A stretch of 18,946 nt of DNA from CAYYOS01 sp964473355 (GTDB taxonomy: Bacteria; Pseudomonadota; Gammaproteobacteria; Burkholderiales; REEB80). The stretch's first letter is position 1, and each line of letters opens with the position of its first letter. The notes beneath the pieces were generated by a model. It had not been told where the DNA came from and did no database searches. It saw only the letters and a program-made list of their open reading frames with translations. Where the stretch lies: positions 1-18,946 of the forward strand of contig CAYYOS010000032.1 in assembly GCA_964473355.1 (NCBI GenBank), given 5' to 3'. Both the position numbers and the translations under genes were made by a program. Below are positions 1 to 8,015 of this stretch, piece after piece.

Positions 1-2
1 CG

Positions 3-644
3 CGCTTGAAAATTAAACTTACTAAATCGATTAGAGGGGGAGCATCGGTACCAAGCCAGGTGCTGAGGTGGGGGCCGTTACCTTATGGGCTAAGTCGCGT
101 AACAACTCCTATCGAGCGACCCGATTCTAATAGACCCGAGTTGGACGCCAAAGTCGTTCCCAGCCAACCATCGACGCCACCGATGCTTATCGGCATATTT
201 AAGGTGGTTGACGCATCCAAAGGACGATATTTTAAATCTGGTCCGGTAAAAACTTGGCTTCATGACGGTATGGAGGACTATCCTCTGCCCGATCGAATTG
301 AAACGATGGAGATTAAAATTCCGCTAGGGGAGGGCAACCATGCGATCTTAGTACCGCGCACGCGTTTGGGTGATCAGATTGATACTCTTGAACTGCGCGC
401 GTATGGAAAGCGCCAGTCTTTGGCCGGCTATGCTAACGCCACCCCCGAGGATATTTTACATGGCCCGGAAGTACTGAGTTGGGCAGGCGATCTGGACGGC
501 GATGGAAGACTTGATTTAGTCCTCAGTCATGACCACCGCGATACTGATACAGCGCTTTATCTATCTTCATTGGCGCAAGCCGGCGAGCTTGTCGGTTTGG
601 CTGGAAGCATGAAGTATGTGCGTCCCGAGTCCTCCGAGCGCTGA
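3..644 (+). CDS. FG-GAP/VCBS-like protein, 3' part (5' end outside window)
   Basis: The frame is open to the left edge of the window, so this is probably the C-terminal part of a longer protein. A TTG at position 6 could be a start, but the sequence after it has no signal peptide and no ribosome binding site is visible. Near the C-terminus the stretch DLDGDGRLDL is a D-x-D-x-D-G-x-x-D calcium-binding loop of the type found in FG-GAP/VCBS propeller repeats. It is followed by HDHRDTDTALYLSS, which fits the rest of such a repeat. The remainder shows no motif I recognise. It ends two bases before the kelch-type gene, so the two are almost certainly co-transcribed. A role in an extracellular complex with that protein is inference. 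The family call rests on one motif. Confidence 0.6.
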   Translation, partial: RLKIKLTKSIRGGASVPSQVLRWGPLPYGLSRVTTPIERPDSNRPELDAKVVPSQPSTPPMLIGIFKVVDASKGRYFKSGPVKTWLHDGMEDYPLPDRIETMEIKIPLGEGNHAILVPRTRLGDQIDTLELRAYGKRQSLAGYANATPEDILHGPEVLSWAGDLDGDGRLDLVLSHDHRDTDTALYLSSLAQAGELVGLAGSMKYVRPESSER

Positions 645-646
645 CT

Positions 647-3121
647 ATGTCACGATGCAAGTTTGGATTCCTCTTCTACGCATTACTTGCTGTAATCTCG
701 TTGGCGATCGTTTTTACTGAGCGCGCATACGCAGAACCCCTATCAACTTCGCCGTATGGACGTGCATTCGATCCGCCTCTTCCGATCGATGAGTTATCAC
801 ATCGCCCCTGGCGCGCCACTTTTGCTAAACCGATTCTAGATGGGGGAGATACGTTATATTTTGATAGTCTCGCAACGCAAATGTGGCGGCTAAATTGGAA
901 AAAGGATATCGCTATCCCACTTTTAGTATCTGCATTATCGCGTAAAGATCAACACCGCTATACGGTTATTCGTTCTAAAGCGGGCTTATGGTTTATCGGT
1001 CCCGTTGTTCTATTGGTTTTACCCGATGAAAAACACGTCGTCATACCGTTCGATAGTGATGAGCCGACCGTGGTCGCATTGAAGGACGGTTCGGTCTTTG
1101 TACTCGGGCGCAGTGTGCGGAATCACACTGAGCAAATGAGGCGTTTGGTGCCCACGCCGCAAGGCATCGTCGTGGAAGACAAGGGTCTGTTACCTCATTC
1201 GCTCAGCGGGCAAAAGGTAGATTACATGGCGCGCCATGGGGTCGCCGCCATAACCTTAAAAGACGGCAGGGTGATGACGGCCGGTGGAGGTTATGCCGAT
1301 GCAAAACGTGCAGCCATAATTGATCCAATTAGCGGTAAGGTTGAGGCCATCGCCGACATGCCGCACAAACGCACCAATGCTGTATTGGGACTGTTGGCGG
1401 ATGGGCGCGTGGTGGTTGCCGGGCATGAGCACTTAAACTGCAAGGATCATGACGTTCGCACCGTCGATCTCTATGATCCGCGGCTTAGTGTTTGGCAATC
1501 ACTGCCGGACTTGCCCTTTCCCTTATGCGCCGACGCTTATGGGGCGTCAGGCCCGTCAGGTACCGTGCTGGCGGATGGCACGGTGGTATTAGGCGGTCAT
1601 CTGGAACGACACATACTCGCACTTAGACCCTCAACCGAATCCACAAATGGTTACGCAAATTTTTGGGAGGTGTTGGGTCCGACTAAGCGTGAGCGCATCA
1701 GTGGCGTCCTGCAAGCGATCTCAAAATCCGCCGTGGCAATTGCAGGCGGCGTGCACCGGGAGGATGGTTGCTGCTACGGTACGCCCGGCGCGGAAATTAT
1801 GCCTCTGCCGGCGCAAGCTTTTATTAAACCTGATTTTCAAAGTTTTGGATTGCGGTTGTTGGGCCCGGGCATAGCGCGGCGCGGCCCCCAGGTATTTATT
1901 ACGGCAGGGCGCATATTCTCGACTACCTCCACCGGTCAAATGCGCTACAGCAGTCTGGCGGAATTGCTGGATTTAAACACCGGCCAAGTGCAACAACTTC
2001 CTTCGCTTCCCTTTGCCGCTGGCAGCGCTAAAGTCGCGTGGCTTGATGAGGACCGCATACTTGTTAAGGGACAAGCTCCCCGAGGGTCCAATTTATCGGT
2101 GTATATGCCGCCAAGTCCAGATGCCTTAGCCATATACAGTATTAAAGCAAAAAGTTGGAAGATGTTAGGAGAGCCTAAGGAAATTAAAGATACGCAGTTA
2201 CTGGATGCCAGGGGCGATGAGGCTTTACTGATGAGTACTAGCTCGGCGCTGTTGCGTTTAAATCTTTCCACGATGCACGTAGAACAACTCCCTCCCAGTA
2301 GGCGTCTTCAAATCGGCGCAATAGCACGCTGGTTGCCTGATGGTAAAGTGGTAGTGGCGGGCGGAAGCATGCAAGAAAAATCTGTTTCGCTCATTGACGA
2401 CAGCTGCGAGATTCTAGGAGAAGAGCCCGGGGAAGCATGCCCTGAAAAATTCGCCGCATGGGGCCCCTTTGTACCCGCAAATCGCTACCAGACATTTTCA
2501 CCTTCGGATAAGGATTCTGCCGGGACTTGGGCGATTAGCAACGGGGAGCGGGCTTCAGTGGCGCTGCAAGCCGATCAGGCTACCGCCCAAATCCAAACGC
2601 TCATTGATGCCCAAGGTCGCGTAACGCGCCTAATTATGCCCACTGAATCGAGCGTGATAGAAGCGGAACCGTTAAACCTAGCGAAATTGCGGGTGGAACG
2701 CAGCAGCTCCGCGGGTTGGATAGCGCAGGCTTTGCCCAGGCGTGAAGATGGAGTTAGTCCTTGTTATCGAGATTGCAGATTGATCTTGGCGCAAGATCCA
2801 CGCGATCCGAACAAGGAGTTACTTTTCTTGCAAGAAGGCGCCCTGGATAACGATTGGTTTAATCAGGATTTGGACCGCGATCCTTATCCCGATCTAAGCC
2901 CGGGCCCTAACCCAGGAAAAGGCCCCGCACCCCAGCCGGTACTTCGATTGTGGTGGCTGGATGACGCTTCCGGGCAATGGCATCATGTTTTGCAAGCGGA
3001 GGCAAACGCCTTACGTTCTGAAATATTTAGTTTAAAGGCACCACTTTCTAACGCCACCCAGCAAATTCGATCGCTCGGCTGGCATCTGGTACGCCCGATT
3101 CTGTGGGTGACTCCCAAATAG
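647..3121 (+). CDS. Secreted kelch/galactose-oxidase-like beta-propeller protein
   Basis: This 824-residue protein has a Sec signal peptide: a basic start, a hydrophobic run at residues 8-22, and likely cleavage after AYA at 27-29. At least six kelch-type strands of the form DG-x-V-x-x-x-G-G recur: DGRVMTAGGG (207-215), DGRVVVAGH (252-260), DGTVVLGGH (310-318), SAVAIAGGV (361-369), QVFITAGR (415-422) and DGKVVVAGGS (565-574). A weaker match, DRILVKGQ, lies at 469-476. Together they suggest one propeller over residues 190-580. Residues 590-824 have no recognised domain but contain an acidic DLDRDPYPDL stretch, like the calcium loop of the upstream protein. Galactose-oxidase copper ligands cannot be assigned, so no enzymatic activity is claimed. 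The ATG at 647 lies two bases after the upstream stop. A hairpin terminator begins at the last base of the stop codon. Confidence 0.72.
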   Translation: MSRCKFGFLFYALLAVISLAIVFTERAYAEPLSTSPYGRAFDPPLPIDELSHRPWRATFAKPILDGGDTLYFDSLATQMWRLNWKKDIAIPLLVSALSRKDQHRYTVIRSKAGLWFIGPVVLLVLPDEKHVVIPFDSDEPTVVALKDGSVFVLGRSVRNHTEQMRRLVPTPQGIVVEDKGLLPHSLSGQKVDYMARHGVAAITLKDGRVMTAGGGYADAKRAAIIDPISGKVEAIADMPHKRTNAVLGLLADGRVVVAGHEHLNCKDHDVRTVDLYDPRLSVWQSLPDLPFPLCADAYGASGPSGTVLADGTVVLGGHLERHILALRPSTESTNGYANFWEVLGPTKRERISGVLQAISKSAVAIAGGVHREDGCCYGTPGAEIMPLPAQAFIKPDFQSFGLRLLGPGIARRGPQVFITAGRIFSTTSTGQMRYSSLAELLDLNTGQVQQLPSLPFAAGSAKVAWLDEDRILVKGQAPRGSNLSVYMPPSPDALAIYSIKAKSWKMLGEPKEIKDTQLLDARGDEALLMSTSSALLRLNLSTMHVEQLPPSRRLQIGAIARWLPDGKVVVAGGSMQEKSVSLIDDSCEILGEEPGEACPEKFAAWGPFVPANRYQTFSPSDKDSAGTWAISNGERASVALQADQATAQIQTLIDAQGRVTRLIMPTESSVIEAEPLNLAKLRVERSSSAGWIAQALPRREDGVSPCYRDCRLILAQDPRDPNKELLFLQEGALDNDWFNQDLDRDPYPDLSPGPNPGKGPAPQPVLRLWWLDDASGQWHHVLQAEANALRSEIFSLKAPLSNATQQIRSLGWHLVRPILWVTPK

Positions 3122-3159
3122 AGGTGGGGTTACCCACAGAACCCCGGCCTCTTTTATTT
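3121..3159 (+). terminator. Rho-independent terminator after the kelch-type gene
   Basis: The arms GAGG-t-GGGGTT (3121-3131) and AACCCC-gg-CCTC (3140-3151) pair over ten base pairs, with a small internal mismatch and an eight-base loop. TTTTATTT follows directly at 3152-3159. The hairpin starts on the last base of the kelch-type stop codon, so it should end the FG-GAP/kelch transcript. Confidence 0.75.
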
Positions 3160-3422
3160 CGTATAATGTATATTATGTTAAATAATATCTGCAGCTGGCA
3201 CTTCGGGTCTGCCCCTACCTTTATCAGTTTATAAAACTTTGACCGGTCATAGTAGCTATCTGCTGATGCGGAACTCGTCGCACCCGTCGAATAATTTTAC
3301 AAGTTTACTTTCTTTACCCACCTTTCTTTAGGTTAAGTTCCCGTATTACAAGGTTTTAATATGTCTGGCTCGCTTTGTGCTTTAGTTACGGTAACGTAAT
3401 TTATTACAACTATAAGAAGACC

Positions 3423-4256
3423 ATGCATAAAGTAACTTTAAAGGGGTTGATTGCTTTCATCCTGTTCGTTTCTACCTACGTTCAGGCCGTGCCTATTGTC
3501 TTTAGTGGCAACGCCCCTGGCCAGGAAGGCGGTTTCCTAGCGGCTAGGGTTACCTTTGATATTGTCGGGGATATTTTAACGGTAATCCTCGAAAACATCG
3601 CAAACCCGGCTTTGGATGGCCAAAGTGGAAAAGACACGTCCGGCAACACGCTAACTGGCGTGTACTGGGACTTTACCGGTAATCCAGTACTAACGCCTCA
3701 GTCGGCAACCATCGCAGCCGGGGCTCTTATGCAAACAAAGACATGTACCTATGGGCCTTGCAGTTCCTCGACTACCAATATTGCGGGAGAATGGGGTTAT
3801 CAAGCCTCAAACATTCAAGTACCAACCGGTAGCGGTGCGGATCGCGGTATTGCCAGTTCGGGGTATCTTAGCACTGGGCTTACTCATAACATTGGCAACT
3901 TTGGCCCAGGCGGAACAGCAGGATCGGATCTCGATGACCCGAAATCATTGGACGGGATTAACTTTGGCATTATTTCCAACTTAAACGGCAATTCCAACTT
4001 TAACCCCAATGGCGGACTGGCAAACGACCCGCTAATTCGCCACACCGCCCGTTTTACGCTAAGCGGCGCATTGGGTTTAACCAATAGCGATATCTCGGAC
4101 GTCACCTTTCAGTACGGTACGAGTTTTAGTGAAAACAGTTTTCGCGCCATCCCCGAGCCGGGTACGGTTGTGCTTTTTATAGGGGGCATTGCTTTAATGG
4201 TATGGGCGCGCAGAGAAAAAGCGTTAAAATTAACGCTTGTGCGCATAAAAGGCTAG
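3423..4256 (+). CDS. PEP-CTERM sorting domain surface protein
   Basis: This 277-residue exported protein is predicted to be processed by an exosortase. The ATG at 3423 gives a compact signal peptide (MHKVTLK followed by a hydrophobic run, cleavage near YVQA) and has a weak AAGAAGA site upstream. An in-frame TTG at 3375 would add 16 residues ahead of the signal peptide and is unlikely. The C-terminus has the complete tripartite tag: IPEPGT, then the hydrophobic segment VVLFIGGIALMVWA, then a basic tail beginning RREK. The mature part is rich in Gly, Asn, Ser and Thr. It contains WGYQ, NFGIIS and a closing VTFQYGTSF block, a pattern I associate with a recurrent class of exosortase-dependent surface proteins. 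A CTYGPCSSS segment could form a disulfide. No exosortase is in the window. Its terminator overlaps the convergent HNH gene. Confidence 0.88.
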   Translation: MHKVTLKGLIAFILFVSTYVQAVPIVFSGNAPGQEGGFLAARVTFDIVGDILTVILENIANPALDGQSGKDTSGNTLTGVYWDFTGNPVLTPQSATIAAGALMQTKTCTYGPCSSSTTNIAGEWGYQASNIQVPTGSGADRGIASSGYLSTGLTHNIGNFGPGGTAGSDLDDPKSLDGINFGIISNLNGNSNFNPNGGLANDPLIRHTARFTLSGALGLTNSDISDVTFQYGTSFSENSFRAIPEPGTVVLFIGGIALMVWARREKALKLTLVRIKG

Positions 4257-4276
4257 CCGTGTAGGCGGCTAGTTTT
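4253..4276. terminator. Bidirectional terminator inside overlapping convergent gene ends
   Basis: CTAGCCG (4253-4259), a six-base loop and CGGCTAG (4266-4272) form a perfect seven-base-pair stem. On the plus strand TTTT follows at 4273-4276. On the minus strand the run after the stem is CCTTTT. The left arm contains both stop codons (plus TAG at 4254-4256, minus TAG at 4253-4255). The same short palindrome therefore ends translation and probably transcription of both convergent genes. Confidence 0.65.
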
Positions 4277-4810
4277 CGGTACACCAGCCAGCAAATATTC
4301 CATCTGATCAGCTAAGATATTGCGGTTACGCAGTATAAAATGTTCGTGCCGGTTCGGCACATAAGGCACATACAATAACGGCATACCCGCCTGTTCTGGC
4401 GAACGGTTGGCCTTTCTGGTGTTACAACTTCTACAGGCCGTAACAGTGTTGGTCCAAGCGTCTCTGCCGCCTTTTGATGCCGGCACCACATGGTCCCGCG
4501 ATAACTCTCTATACAAAAATCGATTGCCGCAATAGGCGCACAATTGCTGATCTCTCGCGAATAGTAATGCGTTGGTCAAACCCGGCGCATGGAAGTGGCG
4601 ATCGGAAATTGCGCCTTTTATAGCCAATATGGACTTGGTAGCGATGCGGGAGCGCTCTCCGTTTTTTTGGTAGCCGCCACGGAACTCCTTTACTTCGCTT
4701 CCTAAGGACCAGGCTACACGATGCTGCGCATGATAGGTGATGGCCTCTTCCATCGCCACCCACGCTTGCGGAAACCCCGCCATATTCACAGTTAATACCA
4801 ATGCTTCCAT
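4253..4810 (-). CDS. HNH endonuclease family protein
   Basis: This 185-residue protein carries a zinc-stabilised HNH nuclease fold in its C-terminal half. Two CxxC pairs (CAYC at 91-94 and CRSC at 126-129) should bind the structural zinc. They flank the catalytic region DHVVP (106-110), Asn121 and the closing N-x-R-K (Lys134). The N-terminal half, with GGYQKNGERSR around 45-55, is the usual extension of small stand-alone HNH proteins in proteobacteria. I chose the ATG at 4808-4810 because GAGGA (complement of 4815-4819) sits four bases upstream. An in-frame ATG eight codons earlier (4834) has a G-rich tract almost touching it and is less likely. The family's cellular role is not established, and no restriction or toxin partner is adjacent. 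It overlaps the PEP-CTERM gene end by four bases. Confidence 0.85.
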   Translation of the reverse strand: MEALVLTVNMAGFPQAWVAMEEAITYHAQHRVAWSLGSEVKEFRGGYQKNGERSRIATKSILAIKGAISDRHFHAPGLTNALLFARDQQLCAYCGNRFLYRELSRDHVVPASKGGRDAWTNTVTACRSCNTRKANRSPEQAGMPLLYVPYVPNRHEHFILRNRNILADQMEYLLAGVPKTSRLHG

Positions 4811-4920
4811 CGAATCCTCAAGTGCGTTGTCCATGCCCCCAATAATATACTAAATATAACTCAAATAATGGTTTAAGAGTGTAACGAGAGAAATACCTTT
4901 AAGCTAGGGGCTGCGAACAG

Positions 4921-4953
4921 AAAACCGCTTTAGGGCAAGGGGCAAACAGCGGT
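4921..4953 (-). terminator. copA: Probable terminator overlapping the copA stop
   Basis: Read on the minus strand, ACCGCT-g-TTT pairs with AAAGCGGT (eight base pairs, one bulged G), with a loop of about 13 bases, followed by TTTTCTGTT. The right arm includes the copA stop codon. The T-run is short and the loop long, so confidence is moderate. Confidence 0.4.
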
Positions 4954-7419
4954 GGGCGAAGGTATTTGAGTTTGGGGAGCTTGGCCACGCTCAGCGTTCG
5001 GCCGCCAGCGGCGCAGCAATAAAGCGTTAGCAACCACGCTGACGCTGCTAAACGCCATGGCTGCGCCGGCGATTACCGGGCTCAAAAATCCCAAAGCTGC
5101 AAGCGGAATACCAACAATGTTATAGATAAAAGCCCAGAAAAGATTTTGGCGTATCTTGTTATAAGTGCGCCGCGAAATATCAATGGCATCGGGAATTAAT
5201 AAAGTGTCGCCGCGCATTAATGTGATCCCCGCGGTGTGCATGGCCACATCAGTACCGGTTGCCATGGCGATCCCCACATCTGCTGTGGCTAACGCCGGCG
5301 CGTCATTAATCCCGTCGCCAACCATAGCGACAACCGCCCCGCCCTCTTTTAGTTTTACGATTATTCCCGCTTTATCTTCGGGCAGCACCTGAGACTTTAC
5401 TTCGCTTATATTTAAAGCCTCTCCCACCGACTGCGCACTGCCGGAATTGTCGCCGGTAAGCATGACGGTACGGACACCTAGCTCACGAAGGCGCGTTATG
5501 GCGGGTTTAGCATTGGATTTTAAACTATCACCAAACGCCAATAAGCCCAGGACTGTGAAAGCATCCTTAGTCTGTGCAGCCAGCCAGGAAATCGTGCGGC
5601 CCTCTTGCTCCAAACTTTTTGCGCGAGATTGTAAGGCGCTTGTATCCGCAGGCAACTCATCCATGAGCCGCGTGCTACCTAAAAAATACGTTGTGCTAGC
5701 GATGTTTGCCTGCATCCCTCGGCCGGGCAGAGCCTTAGTTTGTGTCGTCACCGGCATAGTAATGTTTTCATTTCTTGCGCGTGCCAACACGGCCCGCGCC
5801 AAAGGATGTTCGCTCCCCTGCTGGATTGCTGCGGCGGTTGTTAGCAACGTAAGCGGGTTGCCATCGAGTGCCTCCAAAGCGATTAATGTAGGACGGCCTT
5901 CGGTAAGCGTGCCTGTCTTATCAAAGGCGATAATCTTAATGGCGTGCGCTGTTTCTAGCGCTTCTGCGTCCTTAATTAAAATACCGAGTCGCGCGGCAAC
6001 GCCGGTGCCCACCATAATCGCCGTGGGGGTCGCTAAGCCTAAGGCACACGGGCAGGCAATGACTAAAACTGCCACCGCGTTTAACCACGCTTGGGTCCAA
6101 TTCCCCGTAGCGAGACCCCATCCAATTAGTGTCAATAGCGCGATAACTACAACGACAGGTACGAATACCGCGCTTACTTTATCGACCAGGTGTTGAATGG
6201 GTGCTTTCGCGGCTTGAGCGTTTTCAACCATGCGAACAATACGCGCCAGGGTAGTCTCTGCTCCTATGGCACGCGTTTCTACCAATAACAATCCCTCGGA
6301 ATTGACTGCTCCCCCAATTACGTGGTCACCTGGCCTTTTAGAAACGGGCAAACTTTCGCCAGTGATGAGAGATTCATCGACATGCGTCTCCCCTTCCATA
6401 ATTTCACCATCGACGGCAATGCGCTCGCCCGGTTTCACAACCACGACATCGCCTACCTTCACTTCTGCCAAGGGTACGTCCATATCGAGTCCTTCGCGGC
6501 GTATGCGTGCGGTATCCGGCGCAAGCGCGGTTAGCGCTCGAATAGCTTCCGTGGTCTGATGTTTGGCCCGCGTTTCCAGCCACTTCCCCAGCAGCACTAA
6601 AGTAATCACCGCCGCCCCTGCTTCGAAGTAAAGATGTTGCATGGCTGCGGCGGCGGAATGAAATAACAGAAGATACAGCGATAGGCCGTACGCAGCGCTC
6701 GTACCTAGCGCGACCAATAAATCCATGTTTCCCGTGCGAGCCTTAAGTGCTTTCCAGCCGGCTCGGTAAAAACGCGCCCCTAACCAAAATTGCACGGGGG
6801 TAGCGAGTGCCAGCTGCAGCCATCCCGGCAAATTCCAATTTAGGCCGAATACCTGTAATACCATAGGCAATATTAAGGGTAGCGTAAGTAACGCGGAGAG
6901 CGCGACCCGCCACCAGTCTGGGAGCCCACTCCCCGCATTCGAGCGCGCTATTGGGGGAGCCTGTTCTGATTGCGGCGCGTCATAGCCTGCGGCGACAATT
7001 GCATCCCGCAAGCTGGCATAGGGCGTTCCAGGCAAAACGGTAACGGTTGCTTTTTCCGTCGCTAGATTTACCGACACCGATATGACGCCGGGCACTTTCT
7101 GTAAGGCTTTTTCCGCCCGCGCCACACAAGAGGCGCAAGTCATGCCCTGAATTGCTATGGAAACTTGCTGCTGGGCAATATCGTAGCCTGCATTTTTTAC
7201 TGCCTGGCTGAGTTGACTAATTGATATATCACCGCTGGATTTTACGATCGCTGTTTCAGTCGCCAGATTAACACTCGCTTCGACCACACCAGGTACGGCT
7301 GCCAACGCCTTTTCCACGCGGCCTACACAGGATGCGCAGGTCATGCCAGTTATAGTTAAGCGCACCGCTTGTTTGGAGCGGGACTCTGAAATTTCAGATA
7401 TTGAGCGAATCGCAGTCAT
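4930..7419 (-). CDS. copA: Cu(I)-translocating P1B-type ATPase
   Basis: This inner-membrane ATPase exports Cu(I) from the cytoplasm. Two N-terminal heavy-metal-binding domains carry GMTCASC at residues 25-31 and 92-98. The transmembrane metal site is CPC (456-458). Further Cu(I)-ATPase signatures are Tyr-Asn at 766-767 and MAFSS at 788-792. The catalytic core is complete: TGES (353-356, actuator), DKTGT with the phosphorylated Asp (500-504), the His-Pro pair (538-539) and GDGINDAP (701-708). Full length is 829 residues, normal for a two-domain CopA. I use the ATG at 7417-7419. An in-frame TTG four codons upstream (7431) is possible, and neither start has a clear ribosome binding site. The gene diverges from a CopZ-like gene, which supports copper rather than zinc or cadmium. 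I see no CueR operator in the spacer. Confidence 0.95.
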   Translation of the reverse strand: MTAIRSISEISESRSKQAVRLTITGMTCASCVGRVEKALAAVPGVVEASVNLATETAIVKSSGDISISQLSQAVKNAGYDIAQQQVSIAIQGMTCASCVARAEKALQKVPGVISVSVNLATEKATVTVLPGTPYASLRDAIVAAGYDAPQSEQAPPIARSNAGSGLPDWWRVALSALLTLPLILPMVLQVFGLNWNLPGWLQLALATPVQFWLGARFYRAGWKALKARTGNMDLLVALGTSAAYGLSLYLLLFHSAAAAMQHLYFEAGAAVITLVLLGKWLETRAKHQTTEAIRALTALAPDTARIRREGLDMDVPLAEVKVGDVVVVKPGERIAVDGEIMEGETHVDESLITGESLPVSKRPGDHVIGGAVNSEGLLLVETRAIGAETTLARIVRMVENAQAAKAPIQHLVDKVSAVFVPVVVVIALLTLIGWGLATGNWTQAWLNAVAVLVIACPCALGLATPTAIMVGTGVAARLGILIKDAEALETAHAIKIIAFDKTGTLTEGRPTLIALEALDGNPLTLLTTAAAIQQGSEHPLARAVLARARNENITMPVTTQTKALPGRGMQANIASTTYFLGSTRLMDELPADTSALQSRAKSLEQEGRTISWLAAQTKDAFTVLGLLAFGDSLKSNAKPAITRLRELGVRTVMLTGDNSGSAQSVGEALNISEVKSQVLPEDKAGIIVKLKEGGAVVAMVGDGINDAPALATADVGIAMATGTDVAMHTAGITLMRGDTLLIPDAIDISRRTYNKIRQNLFWAFIYNIVGIPLAALGFLSPVIAGAAMAFSSVSVVANALLLRRWRPNAERGQAPQTQIPSPTAVCPLP

Positions 7420-7519
7420 AGGTTGTGTCAAAGTAACACTATCAACGTCTGGCGTAATGCGCCGGGTTTGGCGTCAAGAATTCAGCTTGTGCGGAATACT
7501 TCAAACCAGGTATCAAAAC

Positions 7520-7525
7520 TTGACA
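7520..7525 (+). promoter_or_regulatory. Possible -35 element for copZ
   Basis: A perfect TTGACA lies 54 bases before the copZ start. The best -10 candidate is CACTAA at 7545-7550 with a 19-base spacer, the long spacing typical of MerR-family-activated promoters. The spacer has no clear dyad, so this is a weak call. Confidence 0.25.
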
Positions 7526-7578
7526 TCGCAATAACAAAACGCTTCACTAAGGCTTTAAGCGTGCTAAGGAAGTTCACT

Positions 7579-7785
7579 ATGCTTCGATACAAAGTTACTG
7601 GGATGAGTTGCGGCCACTGCGTCAGTAAAATTACTAAAGCGATACAAACGCATTACCCTTTGGCCAAAGTTGTGGTCAATCTGGCTGAACAACAAGTAGA
7701 TGTGTTAAAAGTCGAAGACTTAGCGCACGTTGCTGAGCTGATTAACGACGCTGGCTACGAAGTTAAGGATAGCAAATTAGTGTAA
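7579..7785 (+). CDS. copZ: CopZ-like copper chaperone (HMA domain protein)
   Basis: This 68-residue cytosolic protein consists of a single heavy-metal-associated domain with the metal-binding loop GMSCGHC at residues 8-14. It ends DAGYEVKDSKLV, the usual last strand of the fold. Its expected role is to bind Cu(I) through the two Cys residues and pass it to the N-terminal domains of the divergently encoded CopA. The open frame runs back to 7423, but the ATG at 7579 is the natural start. AAGGA lies about nine bases upstream, and translation from there gives exactly one HMA domain. The His between the two Cys residues is common in proteobacterial CopZ proteins. The gene name follows the domain and the copA neighbour, and a mercury or other soft-metal carrier cannot be excluded. 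Confidence 0.85.
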   Translation: MLRYKVTGMSCGHCVSKITKAIQTHYPLAKVVVNLAEQQVDVLKVEDLAHVAELINDAGYEVKDSKLV

Positions 7786-7884
7786 TATAACGATGGTTTG
7801 TCGTCCAGCGTAAATATACTACTTCAAAGTTTTTTTCTAAAGCTCGGAAAAATATACCTTAAATGTGCTATAAGTCTTTTAGCG

Positions 7885-7913
7885 AATCTAGTTGTCTTAA
7901 ATCTAGTTGTCTT
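7885..7913. repeat. Tandem 14-bp direct repeat upstream of the acyltransferase gene
   Basis: AATCTAGTTGTCTT occurs at 7885-7898 and exactly again at 7900-7913, a 15-base period. It lies in the 230-base leader between copZ and the acyltransferase gene (7786-8015), which otherwise shows no gene, clear promoter or recognisable riboswitch. It could be a regulator site or replication slippage. Confidence 0.6.
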
Positions 7914-8002
7914 GTTAGTTGTGCTTAACAGGCTGACCCCCTTTAACCAGGAGCTGATTCCTCGCTAACGAATCTCCGTGAGCTATTAAAGTGCGATGAC
8001 CC

Positions 8003-8009
8003 GGTGGAG
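8003..8009 (+). promoter_or_regulatory. Ribosome binding site that decides the acyltransferase start
   Basis: GGTGGAG lies six bases before the ATG at 8016. The in-frame GTG at 8004 falls inside this site and so cannot be the start. Confidence 0.6.
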
Positions 8010-8015
8010 TCAAAT

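Noticed and set aside
3196..3212. Sigma-54 promoter before the PEP-CTERM gene (TGGCAC then TGC)
   Set aside because: The GG and GC dinucleotides are two bases further apart than sigma-54 promoters allow.
3375..3422. Upstream TTG start for the PEP-CTERM protein
   Set aside because: It would place 16 polar and aromatic residues ahead of a complete signal peptide. ATG 3423 fits better.
5447..6196. A 249-codon plus-strand open frame opposite copA
   Set aside because: It lies wholly antisense to an intact, well-conserved P-type ATPase and its translation shows no domain. It is a composition shadow.
7921..8002. Possible riboswitch (c-di-GMP type) in the acyltransferase leader
   Set aside because: None of the conserved GEMM core elements could be found, and only short, weak stems are present.
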